From an uncultured Clostridia bacterium (lineage in GTDB: Bacteria; Bacillota; Clostridia; Oscillospirales; Acutalibacteraceae): a stretch of DNA of 7,103 nt. The stretch spans positions 1 through 7,103 of the forward strand of contig CANQSG010000105.1 in the NCBI GenBank assembly GCA_947626485.1. The letters run 5' to 3'. Position numbers and translations under genes: made by a program. Below the pieces are notes generated by a model. That model worked only from the letters and a program-made list of their open reading frames with translations. It was not told the origin of the DNA and made no database searches. Of this stretch, positions 1-5,655 are shown piece after piece. The stretch's first letter is position 1. Every line of letters starts with the position of its first letter.

Positions 1-30
1 GAAGTAGGGAGCGACCTCGAACCAGGAGTT

Positions 31-936
31 GTGCAGGTTGCTGTCCGGGGTATTCTCAACACCTTCCACGACACCGTGATCGACCAGATCCCCGACGTGC
101 AGCACCAGCCGCCGATGGACACCTTCCCGACGATGATCGTCGCGGTGAACTCCGGCGCGGTGGACGGCTACGTCTCCGAGCGCCCCGGCGCGGTGAGCGC
201 GGTCGCCGCCAACCCCGATCTGACCTTCGTCGCCTTCGAGGAGGGCAAGGGCTTTGACACCGACCCGTCCGACACCACCATCGCCGTGGGCGTGGCCAAG
301 GGAAGCGAGCTGACCGCCAAGATCAACGAGATCCTGGCCGGCATCTCCACCGAGGAGCGCCTGGCCATCATGGACGCCGCCGTCGCGGCGCTGCGGCGGG
401 TGGGGGAATTTCCCGTTCGGCACTGCTGCAATTCGGCGGGGCTGCTGCTCCACCCGGCGATGCACGCCGACCTCTGCCGCCCCGGCATCATCCTCTACGG
501 GCTCTACCCCGACCCGGCGCTGCGCGACACCCTCGACCTGCGGCCGGTCATGACCTTCAAATCGGTCGTCTCGATGGTAAAACGCCTGCCCGCCGGCACC
601 GCCGTCAGCTACGGCCGCACCTACACGACGCCGGACGACCGCCTGCTCGCGACGGTCTCCGCCGGGTATGCCGACGGCGTCTCGCGCCACCTTTCGAACT
701 GCGGGCAGGTTTACCTGCGCGGCGGGCGCGCCCCCATCGTCGGCCGCGTCTGCATGGATCAGTTTTTGATCGACGTGACGGAACTCCCGGGCGTCGCGCG
801 GGGCGACGAGGTCGAAATTTTCGGGTCGCATCTTTCCGCCGAGGAGCAGGCAGCCGCCGCCGGGACGATCTCCTACGAGCTGGTCTGCGCCGTCTCGAAG
901 CGCGTCCCCCGCGTTTACTGCGGCGAGAACGTCTGA
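31..936 (+). CDS. Chimeric open frame: amino-acid ABC transporter substrate-binding fragment joined to C-terminal half of alanine racemase
   Basis: This is a continuous 301-codon frame from a GTG at base 31; the frame is in fact open to the left edge. Residues ~9-118 resemble the second lobe and C-terminus of a periplasmic/lipoprotein amino-acid binding protein (family 3 solute-binding type): NTFHDTVIDQI, then FPTMIVAVNSGAVDGYVSERPGA, then the closing helix EERLAIMDAAV. Residues ~120-301 are clearly the C-terminal half of a PLP-dependent alanine racemase. A binding-protein domain and a cytoplasmic racemase have no reason to share a chain, and both are truncated: no signal peptide or first lobe on one side, no PLP-lysine barrel half on the other. 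No ribosome binding site precedes the GTG. I do not think this is a working protein; a join made by assembly or by deletion/recombination is the simplest reading. The two parts are listed separately. Confidence 0.5.
   Translation: MQVAVRGILNTFHDTVIDQIPDVQHQPPMDTFPTMIVAVNSGAVDGYVSERPGAVSAVAANPDLTFVAFEEGKGFDTDPSDTTIAVGVAKGSELTAKINEILAGISTEERLAIMDAAVAALRRVGEFPVRHCCNSAGLLLHPAMHADLCRPGIILYGLYPDPALRDTLDLRPVMTFKSVVSMVKRLPAGTAVSYGRTYTTPDDRLLATVSAGYADGVSRHLSNCGQVYLRGGRAPIVGRVCMDQFLIDVTELPGVARGDEVEIFGSHLSAEEQAAAAGTISYELVCAVSKRVPRVYCGENV
55..396 (+). pseudogene. Amino-acid ABC transporter substrate-binding protein, C-terminal fragment
   Basis: The recognisable stretch starts at about LNTFHDTVIDQIPDV and runs to MDAAVA. 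It includes the phrase IVAVNSGAVDGYVSERPGA, which in family 3 solute-binding proteins forms the second-lobe strand and ligand-pocket aspartate (Asp45 of the 301-residue frame), and the conserved closing helix ISTEERLAIMDAAV that normally lies a few residues from the natural C-terminus. About half or more of a typical 250-300 residue protein is missing on the left, including the lipoprotein/signal sequence. Its role would be to capture polar amino acids outside the cell for an ABC importer; no permease or ATPase gene is present. Codon use is extreme: by hand count only about 3 of ~115 codons end in A or T, clearly stricter than the racemase part that follows. This suggests a different genomic origin. 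The exact right boundary is uncertain by about 10 codons. Confidence 0.6.
388..936 (+). pseudogene. alr: Alanine racemase, C-terminal half (5' part missing)
   Basis: Alanine racemase interconverts L- and D-alanine for peptidoglycan. The piece contains (residues of the 301-residue frame) HCCNSAG at 131-137, where Asn134-Ser135 match the PLP-phosphate/barrel motif; CRPGIILYG at 149-157 with Arg150, equivalent to the arginine that contacts the PLP ring nitrogen; SYGRTY at 193-198 with Tyr194, the catalytic base (Tyr265 in the Geobacillus enzyme); GYADG at 212-216; IVGRVCMDQ at 236-244; and ISYELVCAVSKRVPRVY near the end. Missing is the N-terminal barrel half of roughly 190-200 residues with the PLP-binding lysine, so this fragment cannot be active alone. 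The C-terminus is natural and the TGA at 934-936 is followed 15 bases later by a terminator shared with the convergent rny, so the right side looks like intact native sequence. Codons ending in A/T are about 11 percent here, similar in style to neighbouring genes. Confidence 0.8.
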
Positions 937-951
937 ATTTTTTACATAACA

Positions 952-996
952 AAAACCCGCTGCCCGGCGGCTGCCGGATCGCGGGTTTTGTTTTTT
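952..996. terminator. Bidirectional rho-independent terminator between alr end and rny
   Basis: Bases 952-960 (aaaacccgc) pair perfectly with 981-989 (gcgggtttt). The enclosed loop contains a second small hairpin, ccggc 964-968 with gccgg 973-977. The plus-strand side ends in a T-rich run to 996, and the A-rich left arm (950-955) plus the T/A-rich sequence before it gives a T-tract for the minus strand. It lies exactly between two convergent stop codons (936 and 1009) and can serve both genes. Confidence 0.88.
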
Positions 997-1008
997 GCGG
1001 AGAATCTA

Positions 1009-2562
1009 CTATTTCGCGTAGTCGATCACGCGGTTTTCCCGGATGAGGTTGACCTTGATCTGGCCGGGATATTCCAGGTTGGTTTCGATCTGCTGGGCGA
1101 TGTCGTGCGCCAGCAGCACCAGCTGATCGTCGCTGACCGCGTCGGGGCGGACGATCACGCGGATCTCGCGGCCGGCCTGAATGGCGAAGGAATTTTCGAC
1201 GCCCTCGAAGGAATTGGCGATTTCCTCGAGTTTTTCAAGCCGCTTGATGTAGTTCTCGATGTTCTCCCGGCGGGCGCCGGGGCGGGCTGCCGAGATCGCG
1301 TCGGCTGCCTGCACGAGGCAGGCGATGACCGTCTTGGGCTCGACCTCGTTGTGGTGCGCCTGAATCGCGTGGATGACCGCTTCGCTTTCCTTGTACTTGC
1401 GGGCGACCTCGACGCCGAGCTGAATGTGCGAGCCCTCCATCTCGTGGTCGAGCGCCTTGCCGATGTCATGCAGCAGGCCGGCGCGGCGCGCGAGCTGGAC
1501 GTCCTCGCCCAGTTCGGCGGCCATCAGGCCGGACAGGAAGCAGACCTCGAGCGAATGGTTGAGCACGTTCTGACCGTAGCTTGTGCGGTAGCGCAGCTTG
1601 CCGAGCAGCTTGACGAGCTCGGGGTGCAGGTTGTGGATCCCCGCCTCGAGCACGGTGCGCTCGCCCTCCTTCTTGATGGTCGCTTCCACCTCGGCGCGCG
1701 CCTTGTTGACGGTTTCTTCAATGCGGGCGGGGTGAATACGGCCGTCGAGGATGAGCTTTTCGAGCGCCACGCGGGCGATCTCGCGCCGCACGGGGTCGAA
1801 GCAGGACAGCGTGATGGCCTCGGGCGTGTCGTCGATGATGAGGTCGACGCCGGTCGCCGTTTCGAGGGCGCGGATGTTGCGGCCCTCGCGGCCGATGATG
1901 CGTCCCTTCATCTCGTCGTTGGGCAGCGGGACGACCGAGACGGTCACCTCGGAGGAATGGTCGGCGGCGCAGCGCTGAATGGCGTGTGCCACGAGCTCGC
2001 GCGCGCGCTGATCGGCTTCCTCTTTGAACTGCTGCTCATACGCCATCACGTGCGCCGCTTTCTCGTGTTGCAGACTGCCGTCCAGCACCTGCAAAAGCTG
2101 TTCCTTGGCCTGTTCCGCAGAAAGGCCGGAAATGCGTTCGAGCAGCTCCATCTGGCTTTTTTTGATGCGCTCGGCCTCTTCGAGCCGGGCATCGACCTGT
2201 TTGCTCTTTTGGTTGATCGCTTCCTCTTTTTCCTCCATGTGGTCGATTTTGCGATCGAGGGTCTCCTCTTTTTGCTGCAGCCGGCGCTCCTGGCGCTGGA
2301 CTTCGCTTCTGCGTTCCCGCAGGTCTTTGTCGGTTTCCTGACGCAGCTGGTGGATTTCATCCTTCGCCTCCAGCAGCGCCTCCTTCTTTTTGGTTTCGGC
2401 GAGCTTCATGGCGTCGTTCAAGATGCGCCGCGCCTCGTCCTCCGCCGATCCGATGGTTTTTTCCGCGGATTTGCGGCGGTGCGAGGTGCCGAGAAAGAAG
2501 CTCACGACGGCGAGGATCACGGCGACCCCCGCGAATAGGATCCAGATACTCCAATCGGGCAT
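1009..2562 (-). CDS. rny: Ribonuclease Y (membrane-anchored endoribonuclease, KH and HD domains)
   Basis: RNase Y starts decay of many mRNAs in Firmicutes by internal cleavage, acting at the inner face of the membrane with other degradosome partners. The 517-residue product has the full family architecture and a normal length (~520). It has an N-terminal membrane anchor at residues ~6-24 (WILFAGVAVILAVVSFFL) followed by basic HRRK; a long charged coiled coil at ~30-200; a KH RNA-binding domain with the GRIIGREGRNIR loop at 220-231; and an HD phosphohydrolase domain with His336 (LNHSLEV), the metal-binding pair His365-Asp366 (GLLHDIGK), HHNE at 403-406 and Asp421 (QAADAISAARPGARRE). No key residue is missing. 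The ATG at 2562-2560 is preceded by a near-perfect AAAGGAGGTG at 2583-2574 with 11 bases between. The stop is TAG at 1011-1009. It is a single-gene unit with its own promoter (2696-2724) and a ~125-base structured leader, and it shares a terminator with the convergent gene. Confidence 0.97.
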   Translation of the reverse strand: MPDWSIWILFAGVAVILAVVSFFLGTSHRRKSAEKTIGSAEDEARRILNDAMKLAETKKKEALLEAKDEIHQLRQETDKDLRERRSEVQRQERRLQQKEETLDRKIDHMEEKEEAINQKSKQVDARLEEAERIKKSQMELLERISGLSAEQAKEQLLQVLDGSLQHEKAAHVMAYEQQFKEEADQRARELVAHAIQRCAADHSSEVTVSVVPLPNDEMKGRIIGREGRNIRALETATGVDLIIDDTPEAITLSCFDPVRREIARVALEKLILDGRIHPARIEETVNKARAEVEATIKKEGERTVLEAGIHNLHPELVKLLGKLRYRTSYGQNVLNHSLEVCFLSGLMAAELGEDVQLARRAGLLHDIGKALDHEMEGSHIQLGVEVARKYKESEAVIHAIQAHHNEVEPKTVIACLVQAADAISAARPGARRENIENYIKRLEKLEEIANSFEGVENSFAIQAGREIRVIVRPDAVSDDQLVLLAHDIAQQIETNLEYPGQIKVNLIRENRVIDYAK

Positions 2563-2645
2563 TTCGGAAAATGCACCTCCTTTATCGAAAACATCTGTTG
2601 CTTTGACGGGGCCGATTGTTCACCCCGGACAGTCCGTTCCGCCCG

Positions 2646-2669
2646 CCCGCCGTCCGCCAAAACGGCGGG
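2646..2669 (-). other. GC-rich hairpin in the rny mRNA leader
   Basis: Read on the minus strand, cccgccg (2669-2663) pairs with cggcggg (2652-2646) around a 10-base loop; an alternative 5-base stem (ccgcc 2654-2658 / ggcgg 2664-2668) competes with it. It is not followed by a T-tract, so it is not a terminator. Downstream in the same leader lie an 11-base inverted repeat cggacagtccg (2626-2636) and a cgggg/ccccg pairing. RNase Y leaders could be self-cleavage targets, but nothing here proves regulation. Confidence 0.4.
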
Positions 2670-2695
2670 ACAAAGCAGACAAACATATCGAATTT

Positions 2696-2724
2696 ATTTT
2701 AGCACCTTCCGCCACCTCTGTCAA
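2696..2724 (-). promoter_or_regulatory. Sigma-A promoter of rny
   Basis: On the minus strand a perfect -35 box TTGACA (2724-2719) is followed after exactly 17 bases by TAAAAT (2701-2696), one change from the TATAAT consensus. The predicted start near 2689 leaves a leader of about 125 bases before the rny ATG. It faces away from the aminotransferase promoter; the two -35 boxes are about 115 bases apart. Confidence 0.8.
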
Positions 2725-2737
2725 GAAGGAACTGCGC

Positions 2738-2777
2738 GCGGCGGGAAATTTGGTGTAGCGTGCGGCGGGAAATTTGG
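2738..2777 (+). repeat. Two tandem copies of a 16-base motif, 24-base period, upstream of the aminotransferase promoter
   Basis: The motif gcggcgggaaatttgg occurs identically at 2738-2753 and 2762-2777, separated by 8 different bases. The core AAATTT is self-complementary. The 24-base spacing places both copies on nearly the same face of the helix. The pair lies about 65 bases upstream of the aminotransferase -35 box and about 15 bases upstream of the rny -35 box, so it could be a protein-binding site affecting either gene. No regulator gene is in the window. Confidence 0.6.
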
Positions 2778-2840
2778 CTGTAAAATGGCGTTTCGGCGGG
2801 GGTTTCGGGCGCAAAATGCCGGGTGCGGGAAAGAAAAGAC

Positions 2841-2869
2841 TTGCAAACGCGGGCGCTTTGTATTATAGT
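2841..2869 (+). promoter_or_regulatory. Sigma-A promoter of the aminotransferase gene
   Basis: TTGCAA (2841-2846) and TATAGT (2864-2869) are separated by 17 bases, each with two or fewer differences from consensus. Transcription would start near 2876, leaving a leader of only about 20 bases that contains the ribosome binding site AGGAGG (2883-2888). Confidence 0.72.
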
Positions 2870-2895
2870 AGTAATGTTAGTTAGGAGGCAGCCTT

Positions 2896-4167
2896 ATGTC
2901 AAATTATCTCAGCATGGACCGCGCCGCCCGCGAACGCGAATTTACGGCGGTTCGGTCGGAATACGAAACGCTGCGCGCCGCCGGAGCGCGCCTCGATATG
3001 TCGCGCGGGAAGCCCGGCTTCGACCAGATGGACCTCAGTCACGCCATCTTCGACACCGTCACCAACGCGACCGGCTACGTCAACCGCACCGGCACGGATT
3101 GCCGCAATTACGGCGGGCTCGACGGCCTTGTGGAATTAAAAGAGCTCTTTTCGGAGATCCTCGGCGTCGCGCCGGAGCAGATCATCGTCGGCGGCAATTC
3201 GTCGCTCAACATGATGTTCGACACCGTCGCGCAGGCCATGACGCACGGCTTCGGCGGCGCGCCGTGGATGCGGCAGGGCACCGTCAAATTCCTCTGCCCC
3301 GCCCCGGGGTACGACCGCCATTTCGCCATCTGCGAATATTTCGGTATCGAGATGATCCCCGTCGCCAACACGCCCGACGGTCCCGATATGGACCGGGTCG
3401 AGGCGCTCGTGCGCGACCCGTCCGTCAAGGGCATGTGGTGTGTGCCGAAATACTCCAACCCGCAGGGCATCACCTATTCCGACGAGACGGTGCGCCGCAT
3501 CGCCGCGCTGCGGCCGGCAGCCGACGATTTCCGCGTGTTTTGGGACAACGCCTACGCGATCCACGATCTTTACGACACGGGCGACACCCTGCTGAACGTC
3601 TACGACGCCTGCGTGCAGGCGGGCAACCCCGACCTCGTCATTCAGTTCCTTTCGACCTCGAAGATCACCTTCCCCGGCGCCGGGGTGGCTGCCGAGGCGG
3701 GCAGCCCCGCCAACGTCGCGCTGCTCAAGCGGCGAATGTCGTTTCAGACCATCGGCCCCGACAAGCTCAACCAGCTGCGGCACGCGCGGCTCTTCCACTC
3801 CCCCGACGATTTAAAAGCCCACATGAAGCAGCACGCCGCCATTCTGCGGCCGAAGTTCGAGGCGGTGCTGCGCGCCTTCGACGAACAGCTCGCGGGGACG
3901 GGCGTCGCCGAATGGACGACGCCGCGCGGCGGGTATTTCATCAGCCTCGACGTGCTGCCGGGCTGCGCCAAGCGGGTCGCCTCGCTCTGTGAGGAGGCGG
4001 GGCTCATCCTCACGACGGCGGGCGCGACCTATCCTTACGGCATCGACCCGGCGGATCGGAATCTGCGCATCGCCCCCTCGTATCCGACCGTTACCGAGCT
4101 CGAGCAGGCGGCGCGTCTGCTCTGCGTCGCGGTGCGGTATGCGGCGCTCGAAAAACTGCTCGCCTGA
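2896..4167 (+). CDS. PLP-dependent aminotransferase, class Ic aspartate aminotransferase type
   Basis: This fold-type I PLP enzyme most likely moves the amino group between aspartate (or a related amino acid) and 2-oxoglutarate in the cytoplasm. The 423-residue product matches the unusual subgroup typified by the Corynebacterium glutamicum AspT enzyme, distinct from the common AspC family. Visible landmarks are DMSRGKPGFDQMDLS at 34-48; the PLP-contacting GGNSS at 99-103; YSNPQG at 186-191 with Asn188; FWDNAY at 215-220 with Asp217 (pyridine nitrogen) and Tyr220; FLSTSKITFPG at 251-261 with the Schiff-base Lys256; and RIAPSYP at 391-397 with Arg391, the expected substrate-carboxylate arginine. 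Length is normal for the subgroup. The ATG is 7 bases after AGGAGG (2883-2888), and a promoter lies just upstream. The gene stands alone; no convincing terminator separates it from the secD promoter 28 bases downstream, so some read-through into secDF is possible. Substrate preference is inferred, not visible. Confidence 0.9.
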   Translation: MSNYLSMDRAAREREFTAVRSEYETLRAAGARLDMSRGKPGFDQMDLSHAIFDTVTNATGYVNRTGTDCRNYGGLDGLVELKELFSEILGVAPEQIIVGGNSSLNMMFDTVAQAMTHGFGGAPWMRQGTVKFLCPAPGYDRHFAICEYFGIEMIPVANTPDGPDMDRVEALVRDPSVKGMWCVPKYSNPQGITYSDETVRRIAALRPAADDFRVFWDNAYAIHDLYDTGDTLLNVYDACVQAGNPDLVIQFLSTSKITFPGAGVAAEAGSPANVALLKRRMSFQTIGPDKLNQLRHARLFHSPDDLKAHMKQHAAILRPKFEAVLRAFDEQLAGTGVAEWTTPRGGYFISLDVLPGCAKRVASLCEEAGLILTTAGATYPYGIDPADRNLRIAPSYPTVTELEQAARLLCVAVRYAALEKLLA

Positions 4168-4195
4168 TTTTTTGCCGCCGATTTTCCGGTTTCGA

Positions 4196-4224
4196 TTGAC
4201 TTTGGTTTCAAAAAACCGTATAAT
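4196..4224 (+). promoter_or_regulatory. Strong sigma-A promoter of the secD-secF operon
   Basis: TTGACT (4196-4201), 17 bases, then a perfect TATAAT (4219-4224). It is the best promoter in the window. The predicted start is around 4231, so the leader is about 45 bases and begins almost directly with the hairpin at 4233-4248. Confidence 0.85.
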
Positions 4225-4232
4225 AGGAACAT

Positions 4233-4248
4233 CGTTCGAAAACGAACG
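4233..4248 (+). other. Hairpin at the predicted 5' end of the secDF mRNA
   Basis: cgttcg (4233-4238) and cgaacg (4243-4248) form a perfect 6-base stem with an AAAA loop, starting within a few bases of the predicted transcription start and ending 13 bases before the ribosome binding site. A 5'-terminal stem commonly slows mRNA decay in Firmicutes. As DNA it is also a possible operator placed just downstream of the promoter. It lacks a T-tract, so it is not a terminator. Confidence 0.5.
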
Positions 4249-4275
4249 TCGTTTCAAGCATGGGAGGATTTGCCA

Positions 4276-5655
4276 ATGAAGAACAAAAAGACAGGCAAGC
4301 CGACGTTTTTCATCGTCGCCTTGCTTATCTTCGCGCTCACCTACGCCGCCTTCTTCGGCATAAGCAACTATTATGCCGACCGCCGCATCGTCTACACCAA
4401 GGGCGCGTCCGATATCCGCTGGGGCATCGACATCAGCGGCGGCGTCGAAGCGGTGTTTTCGCCCGACAAGGACGTCGACTCCATCTCCGCGCAGGACATG
4501 GCGGCGGCGAAGGAGATCATTGAGACCCGTCTGGTCAACAACAACATCACCGACAGCGAGGTCTACACCGACAACATCAAAAAACAGGTGATCGTCCGCT
4601 TCCCCTGGCAGGCCGACGAAAGCGATTTTGACGCCGCCGCCGCCGTGCAGGAGCTGGGCGAGACCGCGCTTTTGACCTTCTGCGAGGGCACGACGCAGGA
4701 TAAGGTTCTGCTCAAGGGCGCCGACGATATCGAATCGGCGAGCCCCGGCGTCGACGAAAACGGCCAGTACATCGTCCAGCTCGAGCTGACGGCGTCCGGC
4801 GCGACCAAATTCGCCGAGGCGACCTCGCGGCTGGTCGGACAGACCATCTCGATCTGGATGGACGACACGATGATCCAGTCGCCGACGGTCAACCAGGCCA
4901 TCACCAACGGCTCGGCCTACATCACCGGCATGGCAGACGCCGAGGAGGCGCGCACCCTTGCAAACCGCATCAACGCCGGTTCCCTGCCCTTCGCGCTGAC
5001 CGTTGACAATTCGAAATTGCAGGTCATCTCCCCCTCGCTCGGTTCCGACGCGCTGCGCGTCATGGTGATCGCCGGGTCGATCGCCTTCGCCGTCGTCTGC
5101 CTGCTGATGATCCTGCGCTATCGCCTGCCCGGCGTGATCGCCTCGATCTCGCTGCTCGGGCAGATGGCGGGCACCATCGCCTGCATCTCCGGCTTCTTCC
5201 CGAACCTTTCGAGCTTCACCCTGACGGTGCCGGGCATCGCGGGTATCATCCTCTCGATCGGCGTCGGCGTCGACGCGAACATCATCGCCGCCGAGCGCAT
5301 CAAAGAGGAATTCGCCAACGGCAAGACCATCGACGGCGCGATCAGCTCCGGCTTCCAGAACAGCTTCACCGCCATTTTGGACGGCAACGTGACGATCGTC
5401 ATCGTCTCGCTCGTGCTCATGGGCGCCTTCGGCACGCCGGACAGCTTCATGGCGAAGCTGCTTTCTCCGGTCATGTCGCTCTTCAGCTCCTCGATCACCG
5501 GTTCGATCTACTCGTTCGGTTACACGCTGCTCATCGGCGTCATTCTGAACTTCATCATGGGCGTCGGCGCCTCCCGCCTGATGCTCAAGAGCATTTCCAG
5601 GTTAAAGCCCCTGCGCAGACCCTGGCTGTACGGAGGTGTGTCTCATGCGGAATAA
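4276..5655 (+). CDS. secD: Protein translocase subunit SecD
   Basis: SecD pairs with SecF to assist SecYEG, using the proton gradient to help complete export of preproteins. The 459-residue product has a short N-terminus; TM1 at ~11-30 (FFIVALLIFALTYAAFFGIS); the family's WGIDISGGVEAVF motif at 49-61; an external P1-type domain to ~255 including GATKFAEAT and the RTLANRINAGSLPF motif at 226-239; then five membrane segments between ~260 and 433, with GVGVDANIIAAERIKEE at 329-345 carrying the conserved Asp333. I chose the ATG at 4276 because GGGAGG (4262-4267) lies 8 bases before it; a TTG at 4270 is in frame but sits only 2 bases from that site. Oddity: between the last two membrane segments there is an extra segment of some 20-25 residues (GTPDSFMAKLLSPVMSLFS onward) absent from E. 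coli SecD. The end overlaps secF by 11 bases. No yajC neighbour is seen. Confidence 0.96.
   Translation: MKNKKTGKPTFFIVALLIFALTYAAFFGISNYYADRRIVYTKGASDIRWGIDISGGVEAVFSPDKDVDSISAQDMAAAKEIIETRLVNNNITDSEVYTDNIKKQVIVRFPWQADESDFDAAAAVQELGETALLTFCEGTTQDKVLLKGADDIESASPGVDENGQYIVQLELTASGATKFAEATSRLVGQTISIWMDDTMIQSPTVNQAITNGSAYITGMADAEEARTLANRINAGSLPFALTVDNSKLQVISPSLGSDALRVMVIAGSIAFAVVCLLMILRYRLPGVIASISLLGQMAGTIACISGFFPNLSSFTLTVPGIAGIILSIGVGVDANIIAAERIKEEFANGKTIDGAISSGFQNSFTAILDGNVTIVIVSLVLMGAFGTPDSFMAKLLSPVMSLFSSSITGSIYSFGYTLLIGVILNFIMGVGASRLMLKSISRLKPLRRPWLYGGVSHAE

Noticed and set aside
1..936. A genuine new bifunctional transporter-racemase protein
   Set aside because: Both halves lack essential parts (signal sequence and first lobe; PLP-lysine and half the barrel), they belong in different cell compartments, and codon use shifts at the seam.
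988..2538. A 516-codon open frame on the plus strand, antisense to nearly all of rny
   Set aside because: The minus-strand frame is unmistakable RNase Y. Very strong G/C preference at third positions removes stop codons from the opposing frame; the antisense product is a low-complexity run of D, L, V, H and R with no domain and no ribosome binding site.
2646..2669. Terminator or CRISPR-like repeat in the divergent intergenic region
   Set aside because: The hairpin has no T-tract, and there are only two copies of the nearby direct repeat with an 8-base gap, far too short and few for a CRISPR array.
2823..3992. A 389-codon plus-strand frame overlapping the aminotransferase gene
   Set aside because: It is an arginine-rich shadow of the aminotransferase in another frame, and it has no motif; the true gene has a promoter, a ribosome binding site and all catalytic residues.
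4143..4172. A terminator at the end of the aminotransferase gene
   Set aside because: Only a 4-base ggcg/cgcc stem with a long loop precedes the T-run after the stop codon; too weak to call.
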